A DNA stretch of 64,000 nucleotides from Cordia subcordata (taxonomy: Eukaryota; Streptophyta; Magnoliopsida; Boraginales; Cordiaceae): positions 1,488,001 to 1,552,000 of the forward strand of contig JAPTOF010000015.1 of the NCBI GenBank assembly GCA_028554755.1, given 5' to 3'. The position numbers and the translations under genes are program-made. Of the stretch, positions 20,492-32,317 are shown piece after piece. The first letter of the stretch is position 1. Each line of letters starts with the position of its first letter. A model generated the notes under the pieces. The model was not told where the DNA came from and did no database searches. It saw nothing but the letters and a program-made list of their open reading frames with translations.

Positions 20492-22341
20492 TGATGTGTT
20501 GTATTTTTGTGTGTGTTTGCATTGTCATTTACTTATATTTTAGAGGTGTTGAGTGCTCATAATGATGCATTAGTGTAGTGCTTTTGATAAGAATAGGCTT
20601 AAGCGTAAATAAATGTACATATCGAGTTTAAGAGACAAATTGCTACACTAATTGCTTGTTTTCAATGACTTAGGTGAACTTTGGGTTAAGATCGAGATTG
20701 GACGATGAAAGGTGATGAAGATGGGAAATGCATGGGTCTAAGAGAGAAGACCGAAGGCCGAAAAGACAAAGAATGGACGAAGAAAGTCAGCCGGACGACC
20801 AAGGAAAAAGCAGGTCGACCGGCCACTCCAGAGAGGTGACAAAAATAGCCGGACGACCACACCTCCAGAGCCGGTCGACTGGCCAGTCTAGAGAGCACCA
20901 TTAAAAAGCCGGTTGAGCTAGGTCAAGAAGCCGGTCGATCGTGCTGAGAACATATAAATAGGGCCCGATTCTATAGAAAAAGGAGGACTTTTTGGGAAGA
21001 TTAACACACACTTCACACCTAAAATTCTCACACACTTAACCCTAGATCCCACCTACTTCACACACACTTTTCACACATTTCTCACGAAGAGCCAAGCTTG
21101 ATTTGGAGGGTTCAAACATTTGGAATCAAGTTTGCTCAAAAGCTTTGTACAAGTTTAGCTAGGATGAAAGGGAATCTTCATTATCTCTCTTTCATTCTAT
21201 TTCCTATTATGATTGAGTAGATTTGTGTAGGGTGATTTAACTTATGTAATGGGTTAACTATATACTCTTATGATATGGGATGTGATGGCTGAATATATAT
21301 TTATTCATGTTTTGAATTCTCTTGTTCAAATGGGTATTTTCTCATTCATGTCTAAGTGTTTGATAAAATGCCTAGATGAGTAACATGTGGATAAATTGAA
21401 GTTTATTTGTTACTAAACACATCTAATCCATGTTATAATCATGTCTATGTGTTTATATGTGGATGCTATGAAGTGGGTAATGCTTATATTCATGTCTATA
21501 TGTATATTTGCATGCCTAGTAATGAGTATAACTTCAATAAAGCATACATGTTGGTTGTTAATTGCTTCTAATGGTGCGAACTGAACATGACGATGTTTGG
21601 TAGTTGAATAGGTTCCATTATTCACAAGCACCTTGGCCTTGAACATGTATGAACGCACTAGCAAGTCAAATCCTGCTGTAGTGACCTTAGAATGACAAAG
21701 TGTAATTTAGGGCTAGTCTAGACCAAGTCTCCTTTGGCTTTAAATCCAGCCACTAGGTTTCTGAATAGGTTTAGTCGACCTTAGCAACACTAAGTCTTGG
21801 CTTTAAATCCAGCCAAACATTTAGGTACTAAGGTAGGTTCATTCTAAGTCACCTAGGAAGTTAATTAGTTACTCTTGAGGCCCTAGGTTATAAGGATCAC
21901 GTCGTAGCTCTAGAAGGCGCTGCCTAGGGACGGACCCGCACCGAGTCTTAGGGGGAAATTAGGACACAAACTAGCAACCTAGTTAAGAACACTCATGATA
22001 GTTAGCCATCATCCCTTAATCCCGTAGCATTTGAGTATAGAATTACCCATTCATAAGTCGAGTCACCCTAATCCATTCTCAATTGTTAGTTCCCTCTTGA
22101 CCAACTTGTGTTCCCGTTTTTCATATTCATAGTTTAGTTTTATTTCCTTTACCTAGAGCTCCCGATAATCCAAAACCCAAAAATATGTCTAGTTTAGATC
22201 TTTCTTTTTGGCACTTTCTAGAACTCCAGGCATAGAATTCACCCACATTATTCACGCCTCCCTGTGGTTCGACACCCGTACTTTATTGCACGATCCGTAT
22301 GCTTACGGGTCTTTTAGAGCTTGCACTTGAAAGACACACCA
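20492..22341 (+). mobile_element. Solo LTR of a gypsy-type element, 1.85 kb
   Basis: Begins TGATGTGTTG and ends GACACACCA, with the exact 5-base target duplication AGAAT at 20487-20491 and 22342-22346. Removing it rejoins the copia frame as LSQQN-YIHDLLQKHQMDGSK. It contains a TATA box at 20953, a CCGGTCGAC-rich block just upstream, long CACAC-rich sequence downstream, and the LTR-end block TTCGACACCCGTACTTTATT. It has no internal region, so it is the product of LTR-LTR recombination. It shares layout with the LTR at 43813 and, more distantly, with the LTRs of the element at 22638. Confidence 0.93.
20953..20960 (+). promoter_or_regulatory. TATA box of the solo LTR
   Basis: TATAAATA followed by GGGCCC, placed about 460 bp into the LTR and just downstream of the GTCGAC-rich block. 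The same arrangement recurs at 44273. Confidence 0.6.
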
Positions 22342-22637
22342 AGAATTACATCCACGATTTATTACAAAAACATCAAATGGATGGATCCAAAGAATCAGCA
22401 ACTCTCAGCATTTCTGTTATAATTCATGCCAATGCTGATTCTTCATTAATTGAACCCACCTCTTAATGGCAGCTAATTGGTGGTATGTAGTACCTCATGT
22501 TAAGCCGTCTAGATATCTCTTTTTGTGTCAACAAGTTGGCGCAATTTATGCATAGACCAACCAACTTGCATTGGATTGTAGGAAAGCATTTACTTTGATA
22601 TTTAAAAGCCATAATTGAATATGGTTTGTTGTTGCCA
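22342..22637 (+). pseudogene. Copia reverse transcriptase, second part
   Basis: Continues the RT after the solo LTR: YIHDLLQKHQMDGSKESATL, then, with stops, WQLIGGM and LSRLDISFCVNKLAQFMHRP TNLHW, ending KAIIEYGLLLPN. This is the copia segment between the YVDD part and RNase H. It is cut at 22637 by the minus-strand element and resumes at 29002. Confidence 0.88.
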
Positions 22638-24191
22638 AATCGTGTTCTCGGTGGTATGTGAAAATGAAGCATAAATACAACCAAGTTTTACACCCGCAAG
22701 CGTACAGATCGTGTGTAGTATAGTGCATGTGTACGGGTATTGTTTCTATAGGGAGGCTACCTTAGTTTGATCTTTACGTGCTTGCTGCCTAAAACTAGCT
22801 ACGTGTGTGTGTGTGCTTTCTTTAGGATCAAAGGGAGCCCCGGGAAAGGAAAATAAACCTAAGCTAACCTAGTATAATGGAGAAACCTAGGGTGCCAAAC
22901 TAAGGAAATAAAGCTCTACAAGGTTGAAGGGGATCTCGGGCGATTGCATTGCAACTAGACTCGGGCTATTATAATGATTCGATCTATCTATGGCTCGGTT
23001 GCTCTCTAGAGTTCTTAACTAATTAACCTCATGTTTAACTAAGTTCTTCTTGGTGTTGATCAATGTCTTATTCGAGAGACTAACCTATTAGTATTGTTTC
23101 AGACTAGAGATTAGACTCCTAGAGCATTAACTAGTGCTAACGAGTACCCTTTTAGTATTGTTTTAGACTAAAGGTATACTCCTATTACATAAGTCATTAA
23201 TTAAGCATATCAATCAACACACTTAGTTGCAAATAGGGCTCATGCCGTTAGCATGGATTAAGGCTAAGGTGACACCACTACCGATAGAATTTAAGCACCA
23301 AATAACACATGCAACTTCACTTAAGCATTTTAACAACCACATAGACATGTTTGATTATCAGCACATAGACATATTGATTCATGCCATTAATCAATGTAAA
23401 GAAGCATGTATTACTAGCCAAAGATATTCACAAATCAATGTTCATGACCTTAATCTAATATACAGCATCAATCATTCCTAGATCTAACTCAAATACAAAG
23501 CATATTTACAAGAATAAGAAAAGGAATAAGAAACTCCCCTTCAAACCCTTGCTCAAATCTGAAGCAAAACCCTTTAATCTCTTGTTACAAGCTCCAATCA
23601 TTGTTTGGTTTGGTGTGGGATGGTGGTTTTAAGTATTTGGTGATGTGGGTAGAGGTTTAGAGTTTATTAAGGTTTTAGAAAATAAAGTTCCTCCTCTACA
23701 AATGAGCTGAAATGAGATTTAAATAGGCATCCAACATGACTACCAGAAGACCGGTACTAGGGCATCACTCAGCCGGTACTTTTGATGGAGCTTCTGGAAC
23801 TACTAGAAGATACTACTAGAAGGCCGGTACTGGAACAGTGGGTCAACCTGTAGTAGCATATCTTCTTCGTTTTAGCTATGTTTTCCCTTCTGTTTTATCT
23901 AGTATTTCCTTCTTGGCCTCGTGCATCATCTAAAATGCTCGAATCTTGCTCTGGAACATCAAATCTTCGTTAATCTTCTTCCGAAATTCTTCATGTAAGC
24001 TCATGTATCAACTTCACCCAAAATGCACCAAGTCATGCAATTAATGTAGCACTTATGCAATTATTCACCTTATGCACAACTATTAACAAATTTGCATAAA
24101 CTCTATACTAAATGCACAACAATAAACTCTAAAATACCCTAAGAAATATATGCAAACAAAATATACAAACATACACAAAACACACACATCA
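22638..24191 (-). repeat. 3' LTR of the nonautonomous element
   Basis: Matches 27441-29001 along its whole length with scattered substitutions. It carries CCGGTACTAG-type repeats (about 23750-23840) upstream of its TTTAAATAGG promoter-like block. The first two bases of the left end are AA where the other copy has TG. Confidence 0.88.
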
Positions 24192-25839
24192 ACACCCCCA
24201 AGCCTTCCTCTTGCTTGTCCTCAAGCAAACCTAAACCAAGTCTATCCACATTCTTTTCGAAGAGTTTCCAATTGTATTGACTTGCTATCTTTTTGCCTCT
24301 AAGGGAGTATAAGGGGTCATTCCTTTCATGTAAGGGTTTCCCTAACCTTTTTTGGATCCTCCCTTCAATTACAAAGGGTCTCGTTCCCCTTGGGAACTTA
24401 CCAAGTAGCTAACACTTCCACAAACTTAGGATTCTAACTCATACACTCAGGATGTTGATACTTCGTGCCCTATCAACTAACATGGCCTCACAATATGCAC
24501 TTAGCCTCAAAGATACAAGGAAGAGAAAATACATCACAATGACTCACATTGACGTAAGAGTCTTGTTCACAACACATGAAAGAACAAAAGAGATACTTGT
24601 GTCAAATTGACATTGTGTCACTTGACACTTATTCAACATACTTCACTTTTCAATCTTTTTGTTGCCTTTTTGGCTTTTTCTCTTTTTCTCATTTTGCATT
24701 TTTCATTTTTTTTGCACTTTTTCTCAATACATAACATAGAACAAAAAGAAAAGAAAAAAAAGAGGCTAAGGCACATTAAAAGAACCGATCAAGGAATGGG
24801 CACCCATATCAACAACCCTTTAAATACTCTTTTTCCAACAAAGTTGTGGGGAAACTACAAGGTGCATTCTTAAAAATGCTCACTCCCTATAGTTTTCAAA
24901 AGGATTCTCTTCAAAGACTAGGTCATACCCCACACTCCATTTACTCCCCATAATACACCGTCATCTTCTCGAATCAATTAAGTCAATAGCAAAAGCCAAC
25001 TCTCCAACCAACGTGAAGATAAACCAACTCAAAATATGCCAAAAAAATTTTTGAAACATTTTAAGCAAAAATAAGATATGGCAAGCAAATCTATTCCATA
25101 TATGATATAAACAATAAATGAGCAACCACACCCTCAAACCTAAACTTTGCTTGTCCTTAAGCAAATAACATCTAAGCATAACAAGCAAGCACATGAAACA
25201 CATATGAGGAATATGGAAGGGGATAGGTAGGGACAAGTAAAGAATGGAACGATACAACCTTGTTTGCATAAAAGTCCTAAGTGCCAACAATGTTTGATCA
25301 TCTACTAGGCCTGTCTTTATAAAAAGCACTAATGCTCAAAAAACAAAGAAGAGATTAGAAGATAATGCTATGCAAGCTCACATTGATATTTGAAATGATA
25401 AACAAGGATGTATACAAGGGGTAAAGGATTGATGCACAAATGAAGAAAAGGAGCAAGAACAAGTAAGGTAGCAAAAATCTAACGTACTAAAAATGAAAAC
25501 AACAAAAGAAAGCCTAAACTATCAAAAAGTAAGATAAACAAAAGCAATCTAATCTATTATATACAAAGTAAGAATAAGTACAAGAAAACTAATCTACTAC
25601 ATACAAAGGCAAAGGCAAAGGCAAATAAATACAAGAAAAACATGAACAAGCCTAGGGTGCCTCCTAGTAGCACTGGATTTAACGCCCTCAGCCGGGCACC
25701 AATGTTAGAGTAAAACATGTTTAAAGTGACGTGGCACAAATTGTCTGATAATCATCAAAGCGCAGAAGGTAGAAGGAAAAGGATCATGCAATAAATAACA
25801 TGGACAAAAATGACCAATGCAAGCCCTTTTGAAAATATC
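24192..25839 (-). other. Interior of the nonautonomous element, noncoding part
   Basis: On the element's own strand this is the part 3' of its ORF. It holds the purine tract at the LTR edge, long A/T-rich runs (about 24650-24780) and no open frame with a recognisable domain. An inverted GCCCTCAGCCGGGC block lies near 25685. Confidence 0.5.
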
Positions 25840-27221
25840 CTACCCCGAAATGTTAAATATGGATGTGTGCTCAAATTTGGTAGGTGCCATATGCAAGTGT
25901 GAAAGATCATGCCCAACTTGCTCATTGTTTAACCACCCCATTGCCTTCTTCTCGTGATCTAGGGCTAAGAACACACCCTTCCCATGGGTCAATGAAAGGT
26001 CAAATGCATACAAAGCGGGTGGTGCCTGTCCTAGCCCTAGGTGAAAGTGTTCCATGTAAGAATGCACATATATAAGCTCTAACAAAGGGGGAGACTCGAC
26101 GGAATGGGAATGGGGAGTTTGGGCGACATCCGGAGAAGGAAGGTCTATTGAAGAAGACATGGAAGTGCTAAACTCTTCCTTCTCTATAAGATATGGCATC
26201 ATCAAACAAGGGTCACATTAACTCCTCAAAAGAGGTAGACATGCATAGAGGTAGTAGGGTAGACTCAGACGACTCATCATGCAAACAAGTAAGTGCAATG
26301 GGAGTGTGCGTACTCATCTCCTTCCAAAAGACATAATAGTTGAATTGAGTAATAATAACATCAAGTTCATCCTCCAAACATGGTTGAGATGTGGGAAGAG
26401 AGGAAAGGGTAGGCTCAAGAGGCTTGATAGAAGAACGTGGAAGCATGGGAGGACAGGGTACCACTTCCTCTAATACATACCCACAATCGTCATCAAGAAC
26501 TAAAGCACTATTAGCTCATCTTCTTCCTTAGTACAAGATGTAAACACTCCATCCACCCCTCTCTCTATCTCTTCCTCCCAAACATCATATTTTTCACCAC
26601 TAATCTCTTCATCTATAGTCTTACTCCTATCTTTTCAACCCGATCTAAAGGTATCTTAACACTCTCTCTCATGGGTTGCTCATTCTCAACTTCTCTATTC
26701 AATCACTTGACTATTCTGGGGAATTGTTTGTTCATCTCCTTTAGTCTCTCAAGGTTGGAATGAATTAGGGATTTGAGGTATTCATAACTCTCTTCTTCAT
26801 GTGAGGGAGACCTAAGAGAAAAGGATTCAACCGAGAGGAAATAGTGGGCATTTTGAAAATCATTTTGAGCATTACCACCAAAAAACTCGGGAGAAGAATA
26901 AATGGAAAAAGATGATGCGGAAGATGGACTCTCAGAACAAGAAAGTGGGTAGAATAAAGAGTCATCTTAACCCCAAGACAAATGTACACAATGTGGCTCC
27001 CTATAATCATAATAACTAGATGTAGATGTATGAATGGATGTATGACTATAAGGATTATGCCTTGGGTTAACCCAAAATTGGGGATTTTGATATGCAAGGG
27101 GACAACTACAAAAACAATGCTCATTACTACCACATAAAACACAAGCATTGGGAGCATATACAGAGGGTGGGAAAGAGGATAAAAGTGATTGCCAAGAAGC
27201 ATTGCATCTATCCATGCTCAA
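25840..27221 (-). pseudogene. ORF of the nonautonomous element with CCHC zinc knuckle
   Basis: Starts at 27221 as MSMDRCNASWQSLLSSFPP. Residues 29-42 read CVLCGSNEHCFCSC, an exact C-x2-C-x4-H-x4-C nucleic-acid-binding knuckle. A Tyr/Ser/Pro/His-rich segment follows. After a TAA stop at about 26969 the same frame continues with DDSLFYPLSCSESPSSASSF and an acidic, probably coiled segment ESYEYLKSLIHSNLERLKEM. Further pieces at 26213-26464 and 25840-26205 lie in other frames. No capsid, protease or polymerase motif is present. It is the only coding-like part of the element. I do not recognise the protein; a gag-derived RNA-binding role is the simplest inference. Confidence 0.55.
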
Positions 27222-27440
27222 TTAGAATAAGTAAACCTCTTCTCAATTCAATTTTCGTTTTTCTAATTTTTCAAAATTTTTATTTTTTTATTTTTTTATT
27301 TTTTTGATTTTCAAATTTTTTGTGGTCTTTTAGAAAGAGAAAAACAATTAAAGATAGAAGAGCACGCAAGCAGCTAATAAAAAACACAAAAGCACACAAA
27401 GAACCAATACTGTGCTTCCCCAGCAACGGCGCCCAAAACG

Positions 27441-29001
27441 TGATCGTGTTCTTGGTGGTATGTGAAAATGAAGCACAAATACAAACAAGTTTTACACCCG
27501 TAAGCGTACGGATCGTGTCTAGTATAGTGCGTGCGTATGGGTATCATTTTCATAGGGAGGCTACCTTAGTTTGATCTCCACGTGCTCGGTGCCTAAAACT
27601 AGCTGCGTGTGTGTGTGTGTGCTTTCTTTAGGATCAAAGAGAGCTCGGGGAAAGGAAAATAAACCTAAGCTAACCTAGTATAATGGAGGAACCTAGGGTG
27701 CCAAGCTAAGGAAATAAAGCTCTACAAGGTTGAAGGGGATCTCGGGTGATTGCATTGCAACTAGACTTGGGCTATTATAACGATTCGGTCTATCATAATG
27801 ATTCGGTCTATCTATGGCTTAGTTGCTCTCTGGATTTCTTAACTAATTAACCTTGAGTTTAATTAACTAAGTTCTCTTTGGTGTTGATCAATGTCCTACT
27901 CGAGAGACTAACCTATTAGTATTGTTTTAGACTAGAGATTAGACTCCTAGAGCATTAACTAGTGCTAACGGGTGCACTTTTAGTATTGTTTTAGACTAGA
28001 GGTATCCTCCTATCACACAAGTCATTAATTAAACATGTCAATCAACACACTTAGTTGCAAATAGGGCTCATGTCGTTAGCATAGATTAAGGCTAAGGTGA
28101 AACCACTACCGATAGCATTTAAGCACAAAATAACAAATGCAACTTCACTTAGGCATTTTAACAAACACATAGACATGTTTGATTATCAACACATAGACAT
28201 ATTGATTTATGCCAGTAATCAATGTAAAGAAGTATGTATTAATTGCCAAAGATATTCACAAATCAATGTTCATAACCCTAATCTAATATACAACATCAAT
28301 CATCCCTATATCTAACTCAAATACAAAGCATATTTACAAGAATAAGAAAAGGAAAAAGAAACTCTCCTTCAAACCCTTGCTCAAATCCAAAGCAAAACCC
28401 TTCAATTTCTTGTTATAAGCAAGGGTTTAGCGTGCAATGGTGGTTTTGCATGTTTGGTGAAGTGAGTAGAGGGTTAGGGTTTATTAGGGTTTTAGAAAAT
28501 AAAGTTCCTCCTCTACAAATGAGCTGAAATGAGCTTTAAATAGGCCTTCAGCGTGACTACCGGAAGACCGGTACTAGGGTATCACTCAGCCGGTACTTTT
28601 GATGGAGCTTCTCGAACTAGCGGAAGACACTGTCGGAAGACCGGTACTAGAACAGGGGGTCAACTTGTAGTAGCATATCTTCTCCGTTTTAGCTCCATTT
28701 TCACTTCCATTTTCTCCAGTACTTCCTTCTTGGCCTCATGCATCATCTAGCATGCTCGAATCTTGTTCCAGAATGCCAAATCTTTGTCAATCTTCTTCCA
28801 AAATTCTTTATGTAAGCTCAAGTCTCAACTACACCCAAAATGCACCTAAGTCATGCAATTAGTGCACTTAGTGTAGCATTTATGTACAACTATTAACAAA
28901 TATGCATAAATGCTATACTAAATGCACAACAATAAGCTCTAAAACACCCTAAGAAATGCATGCAAACAATATATACAAGTATACACAAAACACACAAATC
29001 A
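27441..29001 (-). repeat. 5' LTR of the nonautonomous element
   Basis: The promoter-proximal LTR on the minus strand, adjoining the primer-binding site at about 27412-27435. It starts TGATTTGTGTG and ends CACGATCA. CCGGAAGACCGGTACTAG repeats (about 28555-28660) lie upstream of a TATTTAAA block near 28535. Confidence 0.88.
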
Positions 29002-29508
29002 GCATCCATTTTCCGCTGATCAATTGACAACATATTCTAACTCAGATTAGGTTGGGGATCGAGATCAATTTAAGTCCACATTGGTATTCATTATTTTTCT
29101 TGGCTTAAGTCCAGTATCTTGGTGCTCCAAAAAGCAGAAAACCATTGCACGATCATCAACAAAAGCTGAATTCTGATCAATGGCATCGACCATAGCAGAA
29201 TTGTGCTGGATCATGAATCTTTCGCACGAACTTCGAGTTCAACGAATAGCACCACCAAAAATCTTATGTGATAACATTGGAGCGATGTATTACGATGCCA
29301 ATCTCGCGTTTCGTTTGCGAAAGAAACACCTTGCTTTAGATTACCATTTTGTCAAAGAAAAAGTGCAAGCAAAGACATTACAAATTGGCCATGCTTCTGC
29401 AAATGCTCAGCTAGCTGATATTCTAACAAAGCCCCTACCCAAGGCATGTTTCTCATTGTTACGGTCTAAGGTTGGTGTTAGCAATGGCACCACCATCTTG
29501 CGGGGGCA
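29002..29508 (+). pseudogene. Copia RNase H
   Basis: After the inserted element the copia frame resumes with a decayed DSDWVGDRD-like block. It continues STLVFIIFLGLSPVSW, KKQKTIARSSTKAEF-stop, SMASTIAELCWIMNLSHELR, KILCDNIGAMY, KKHLALDYHFVKEK and HASANAQLADILTKPLPKAC. These are the RNase H blocks that end copia pol. The purine-rich GCGGGGGCA (29500-29508) directly before the 3' LTR is the polypurine tract. Confidence 0.9.
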
Positions 29509-29791
29509 TATTAAGGAGTCCTCTATAACTTATAAGTGTTATTCTTCAATATTGATCAGGATGTATATTATGATAAGCATAGATAATTGATATGCATGTG
29601 TTATCCTTCAATGTTGATTAGCATGCATACCATGATAAGCTTAGATAATTGATATGCATGTATATAGTGATAAGCTTAGATAGGTTTTGTATATCGTTAT
29701 ACTTATCAAATAAGCTCAACATATCTATATATATGTAACCAAGTTTGCAGCTTCACATTAATGAATTTCACATTCTTTTCACTACTTGTTA
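29509..29791 (+). repeat. 3' LTR of the TA/TA copia element
   Basis: Starts TATTAAG and ends CTTGTTA like the 5' copy, and is followed by the GAACG target duplication. Differs from the 5' LTR mostly by transitions. Confidence 0.92.
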
Positions 29792-30304
29792 GAACGGTTT
29801 ATAACTTTGTAAAATCAAACAGTCCAAAATAATAAACAAAATAATGGCTTTAGTTGATTCAATTTTTGGGCAGTTTTGATTGGTTTTTGTAGTTTTAGAG
29901 TTTGATTGTGGTATACTTGATTATGTAAGATAATATATTATAGCAATACTTTCTTAAATTTTAAAAATATTTATAAATACAATAATCCAATATAAAAAAG
30001 ATACTAAAATAACAAATCCCAATAATACTAGCAAATCTAATGATCTAATGTACAAAAGGCACAATGTCTTGACATTAGTTATATATACCATCTTTAAATA
30101 TTATTAGCATAAAATGTACGCATATGTACAACAAGCAGTTAGGTTTGAATAGTGGTTTTACTTCCAAAATAAAAAATCCAATAGTCTATTTTGGTTTTTT
30201 AAAAAATAAAACCAGTTAAACTACTTCTAAAACCATTGATCTATGGTCTACTTGATTTGGCCAAAACAACTTTTGCAATTTTTTTTAATTTTTGTACACC
30301 CCTA

Positions 30305-32317
30305 TATACATCAGACCAAAAAAGAAAACACACAAGCACATGGCATGCACCCATACTTGTAGATTGGTAGATGGGTAGTAAGCAAAGTAGGAAATACGAT
30401 GTTGTTTGCGTGCCTTATGCCTAGCCATGAAAACAGCTCAAGATCCTCTCTTTTAGTTTTCTTACTAGTGTGCAAGGCCCAAGCAATGCTTGGTCTTCCT
30501 GCACCTATAAATATGTATCGTGCCCATAAATTTGTATCAGCATATTAATATATGAAAACAATTATTCATTGTTGCTTGTGCTTTTCAACAATTCCTCATT
30601 CACTTCTCACTTGAAGAACTCCAATCGTTGTCCTTCCAAGAGTTTCTAAGAAACTTGAAAAAGCATGACAATTTTTATATAGAGAAAACATCCATAAGAG
30701 CTTACATAGATATTGAAGTTTTTCTAATTTTATCCCAAAGGGACTCACACATCAAACTAAGAGAAAAGGAAATTAGTAGTTATTAGCCATCAGAGTAACC
30801 ATGAGCTAAGCTAGATCACATAGAATCCTAACTCAAGTGTTAAAACTGAAATAAGAGTCTTTCATTTTGTACTTGATTTTAAATTATCCTATGTTGTAGA
30901 TTAAGGATGATAATAAATGCTACTTCTTAGCAATCACTTTAAAAATATATGCTTTTAAACACTGCAACCATCATCTTTGATCTCAAAATTAAATCTTTAT
31001 TCTCCAAAATCACCACCAAAACTAGACCACCAATCCTATGAAGTATAACACCATTATAGGTAACTATCTCATGTTGTTCGAAACCAGCATGAGAACAGCC
31101 ATCCTTGAAATCCATGACTACAACCTCAAGCAATTATTTCATCAGCTACTTGGTTGCACTAACCTTACTACACCTAATCCAAACCCTTTTTCTATTCTCT
31201 GCACAATCTAACCACATTTCATCCCCAACCCCATTTTCTTTCTTTCAACGAGATTTGATTTTTTTCCCAAAAAAAAAAAAACTTATCCCAATGAAAAAAA
31301 TAAATAAATAGCTAAAAGTAACAAATCCTCAGATGTCAAAATAAAGCGAAAAATACATTTTTCTTTATAGAGTTGTCATCTTTTGGAATAAATGAGTCTT
31401 TTTGTGTTTTGCAATATGTTGATCTATGGGTATATCCAAAACTAGCATCAATTAAAATTTGAAGATATCTAGATACTAAATCAAGGAAAACGTATAGCTC
31501 TCCTTCTTTCCAAAAAATTAAAATAACATACTTGAAATCTATCCTTAAACTGAAACCAAGAGAGATTCTAGAATTCTCTTTACGGAACTTTGCAAAGTTT
31601 GATATTATATCTAGGCATATTAAGTGAAGATGTTATAGAAAATACAACTATGAGATGACTATCGAGACCTTCGCATTCCCAGATTATCTAATCTTCTTCA
31701 TCCAAAAAGCTCTTCCAATGTGAATTTTTCTTTGTCTAATACTGATTCAACCAAGAATATAAAAGATAGTAAGCAAGCAAACTAAAACAACAGTGCATCA
31801 TCGTCATCATCACAGAATGACCATTAAACATCAAAAAACATGTATTGTGAAGATTAAATTCAACACCCTCAGAGCTAAAGAGTGTTAAACTCTTGTAAGA
31901 ACATACATTATTTTATCTGATTAATTAGCCCATAATTAGATAAATCAATAGGAAACAGGTCAAAAATTCATCTCTTCAGTGAATGTTGCATCACCTTTTA
32001 ATACAAATCCATAACATTGTAGAGAAAATCACTTAAGACCAAGGAAAACTGACAGCCAGACAAAGTGAACCACTCAAACGACCATGATGGACCTATATAA
32101 TGAATTCCCAGTTATGGAACATTCTAGAACGTCTCGAGTTCCTGCAAGACAATGTTGATTCAATCTGAGCTGTTGTCTACACCGCCCTCGACTGGGGTCG
32201 ATGTTGACTAATTAAGCCGCCAGCGAAGTTAGAGATCATACTGACTGTAGCATTGGGGTTAATATGATTGATTTGGGGAACTGCAAAGAGGACACAAAGG
32301 TGACCAACACGCTCGAT
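30305..32317. other. AT-rich stretch with a promoter-like site, no gene recognised
   Basis: A TATAAATA box at 30506 is followed by a CA/CT-rich, leader-like sequence, but no ORF follows. A minus-strand frame at 30939-31133 (containing DFKDGCSHAGFEQHEIVTYN) is unrecognised. From about 32040 the base composition becomes less AT-rich and less repeat-like, perhaps the flank of a host gene. Confidence 0.35.

Larger units (their letters stand above)
22638..29001 (-). mobile_element. Nonautonomous gypsy-type LTR element (LARD/TR-GAG-like), 6.4 kb
   Basis: Direct repeats of about 1.56 kb (22638-24191 and 27441-29001) bound a 3.25-kb interior. On the minus strand the LTRs start TGATGTGTG or TGATTTGTG and end GATCA. 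Next to the right LTR, at about 27412-27435, is TGGGCGCCGTTGCTGGGGA, the tRNA-Asp-type primer-binding site of plant gypsy elements. Next to the left LTR is the purine tract GGCTTGGGGGTG. The interior has no protease, RT, RNase H or integrase. It has a degenerate ORF with a zinc knuckle. It interrupts the copia RNase H region. The target duplication could not be confirmed (TGCCA left, GCATC right). Confidence 0.85.
16736..29791 (+). mobile_element. Ty1/copia element with TA...TA LTR ends, carrying two later insertions
   Basis: Two LTRs of about 284 bp (16736-17019, 29509-29791) are flanked by the exact 5-base target duplication GAACG at 16731-16735 and 29792-29796. Between them run gag, protease, integrase, RT and RNase H in copia order on the plus strand. 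Removing the solo LTR (20492-22341) and the minus-strand element (22638-29001) leaves an element of about 4.8 kb. Small LTRs and compact size suggest the Ale/Retrofit group; that lineage call is tentative. By eye the LTRs differ at about 30 positions (roughly 10%), so the insertion is old. Multiple stops make it non-autonomous. Confidence 0.92.
16670..30304. mobile_element. Small hAT-like element split by a 13-kb copia insertion
   Basis: Ends read TAGGGGTTTACATGGGTAAT at 16670 and, in reverse from 30304, TAGGGGTGTACAAAAATT. With the copia element (16736-29791 plus one GAACG copy) removed, the remaining DNA is about 570 bp. It is AT-rich with no ORF, and the two halves join within ...ATTTGAACGGTTTATAAC. 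The TAGGGGTG... ends are shared with the elements at 32318 and 34245. I found no clear 8-base target duplication, so the outer limits are less certain than those of its relatives. Confidence 0.5.

Noticed and set aside
24607..24873. 88-residue frame on the plus strand
   Set aside because: Phe/Leu-rich frame produced by T-rich sequence, antisense to the element's orientation; no domain.
25840..27221. Host gene in this region
   Set aside because: It lies between matching LTRs with primer site and purine tract, so it belongs to the element.
22633..29006. 5-base target duplication for the pol-less LTR element
   Set aside because: TGCCA and GCATC differ; the left LTR end has changed, so the border cannot be fixed by eye.
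16662..30312. 8-base target duplication for the hAT-like element split by copia
   Set aside because: CACATAGT on the left and TATACATC on the right do not match; borders shifted by one base do not help.
30506..30940. Host gene promoter with TATA box
   Set aside because: TATAAATA and a leader-like stretch are present, but no coding sequence follows on the plus strand.
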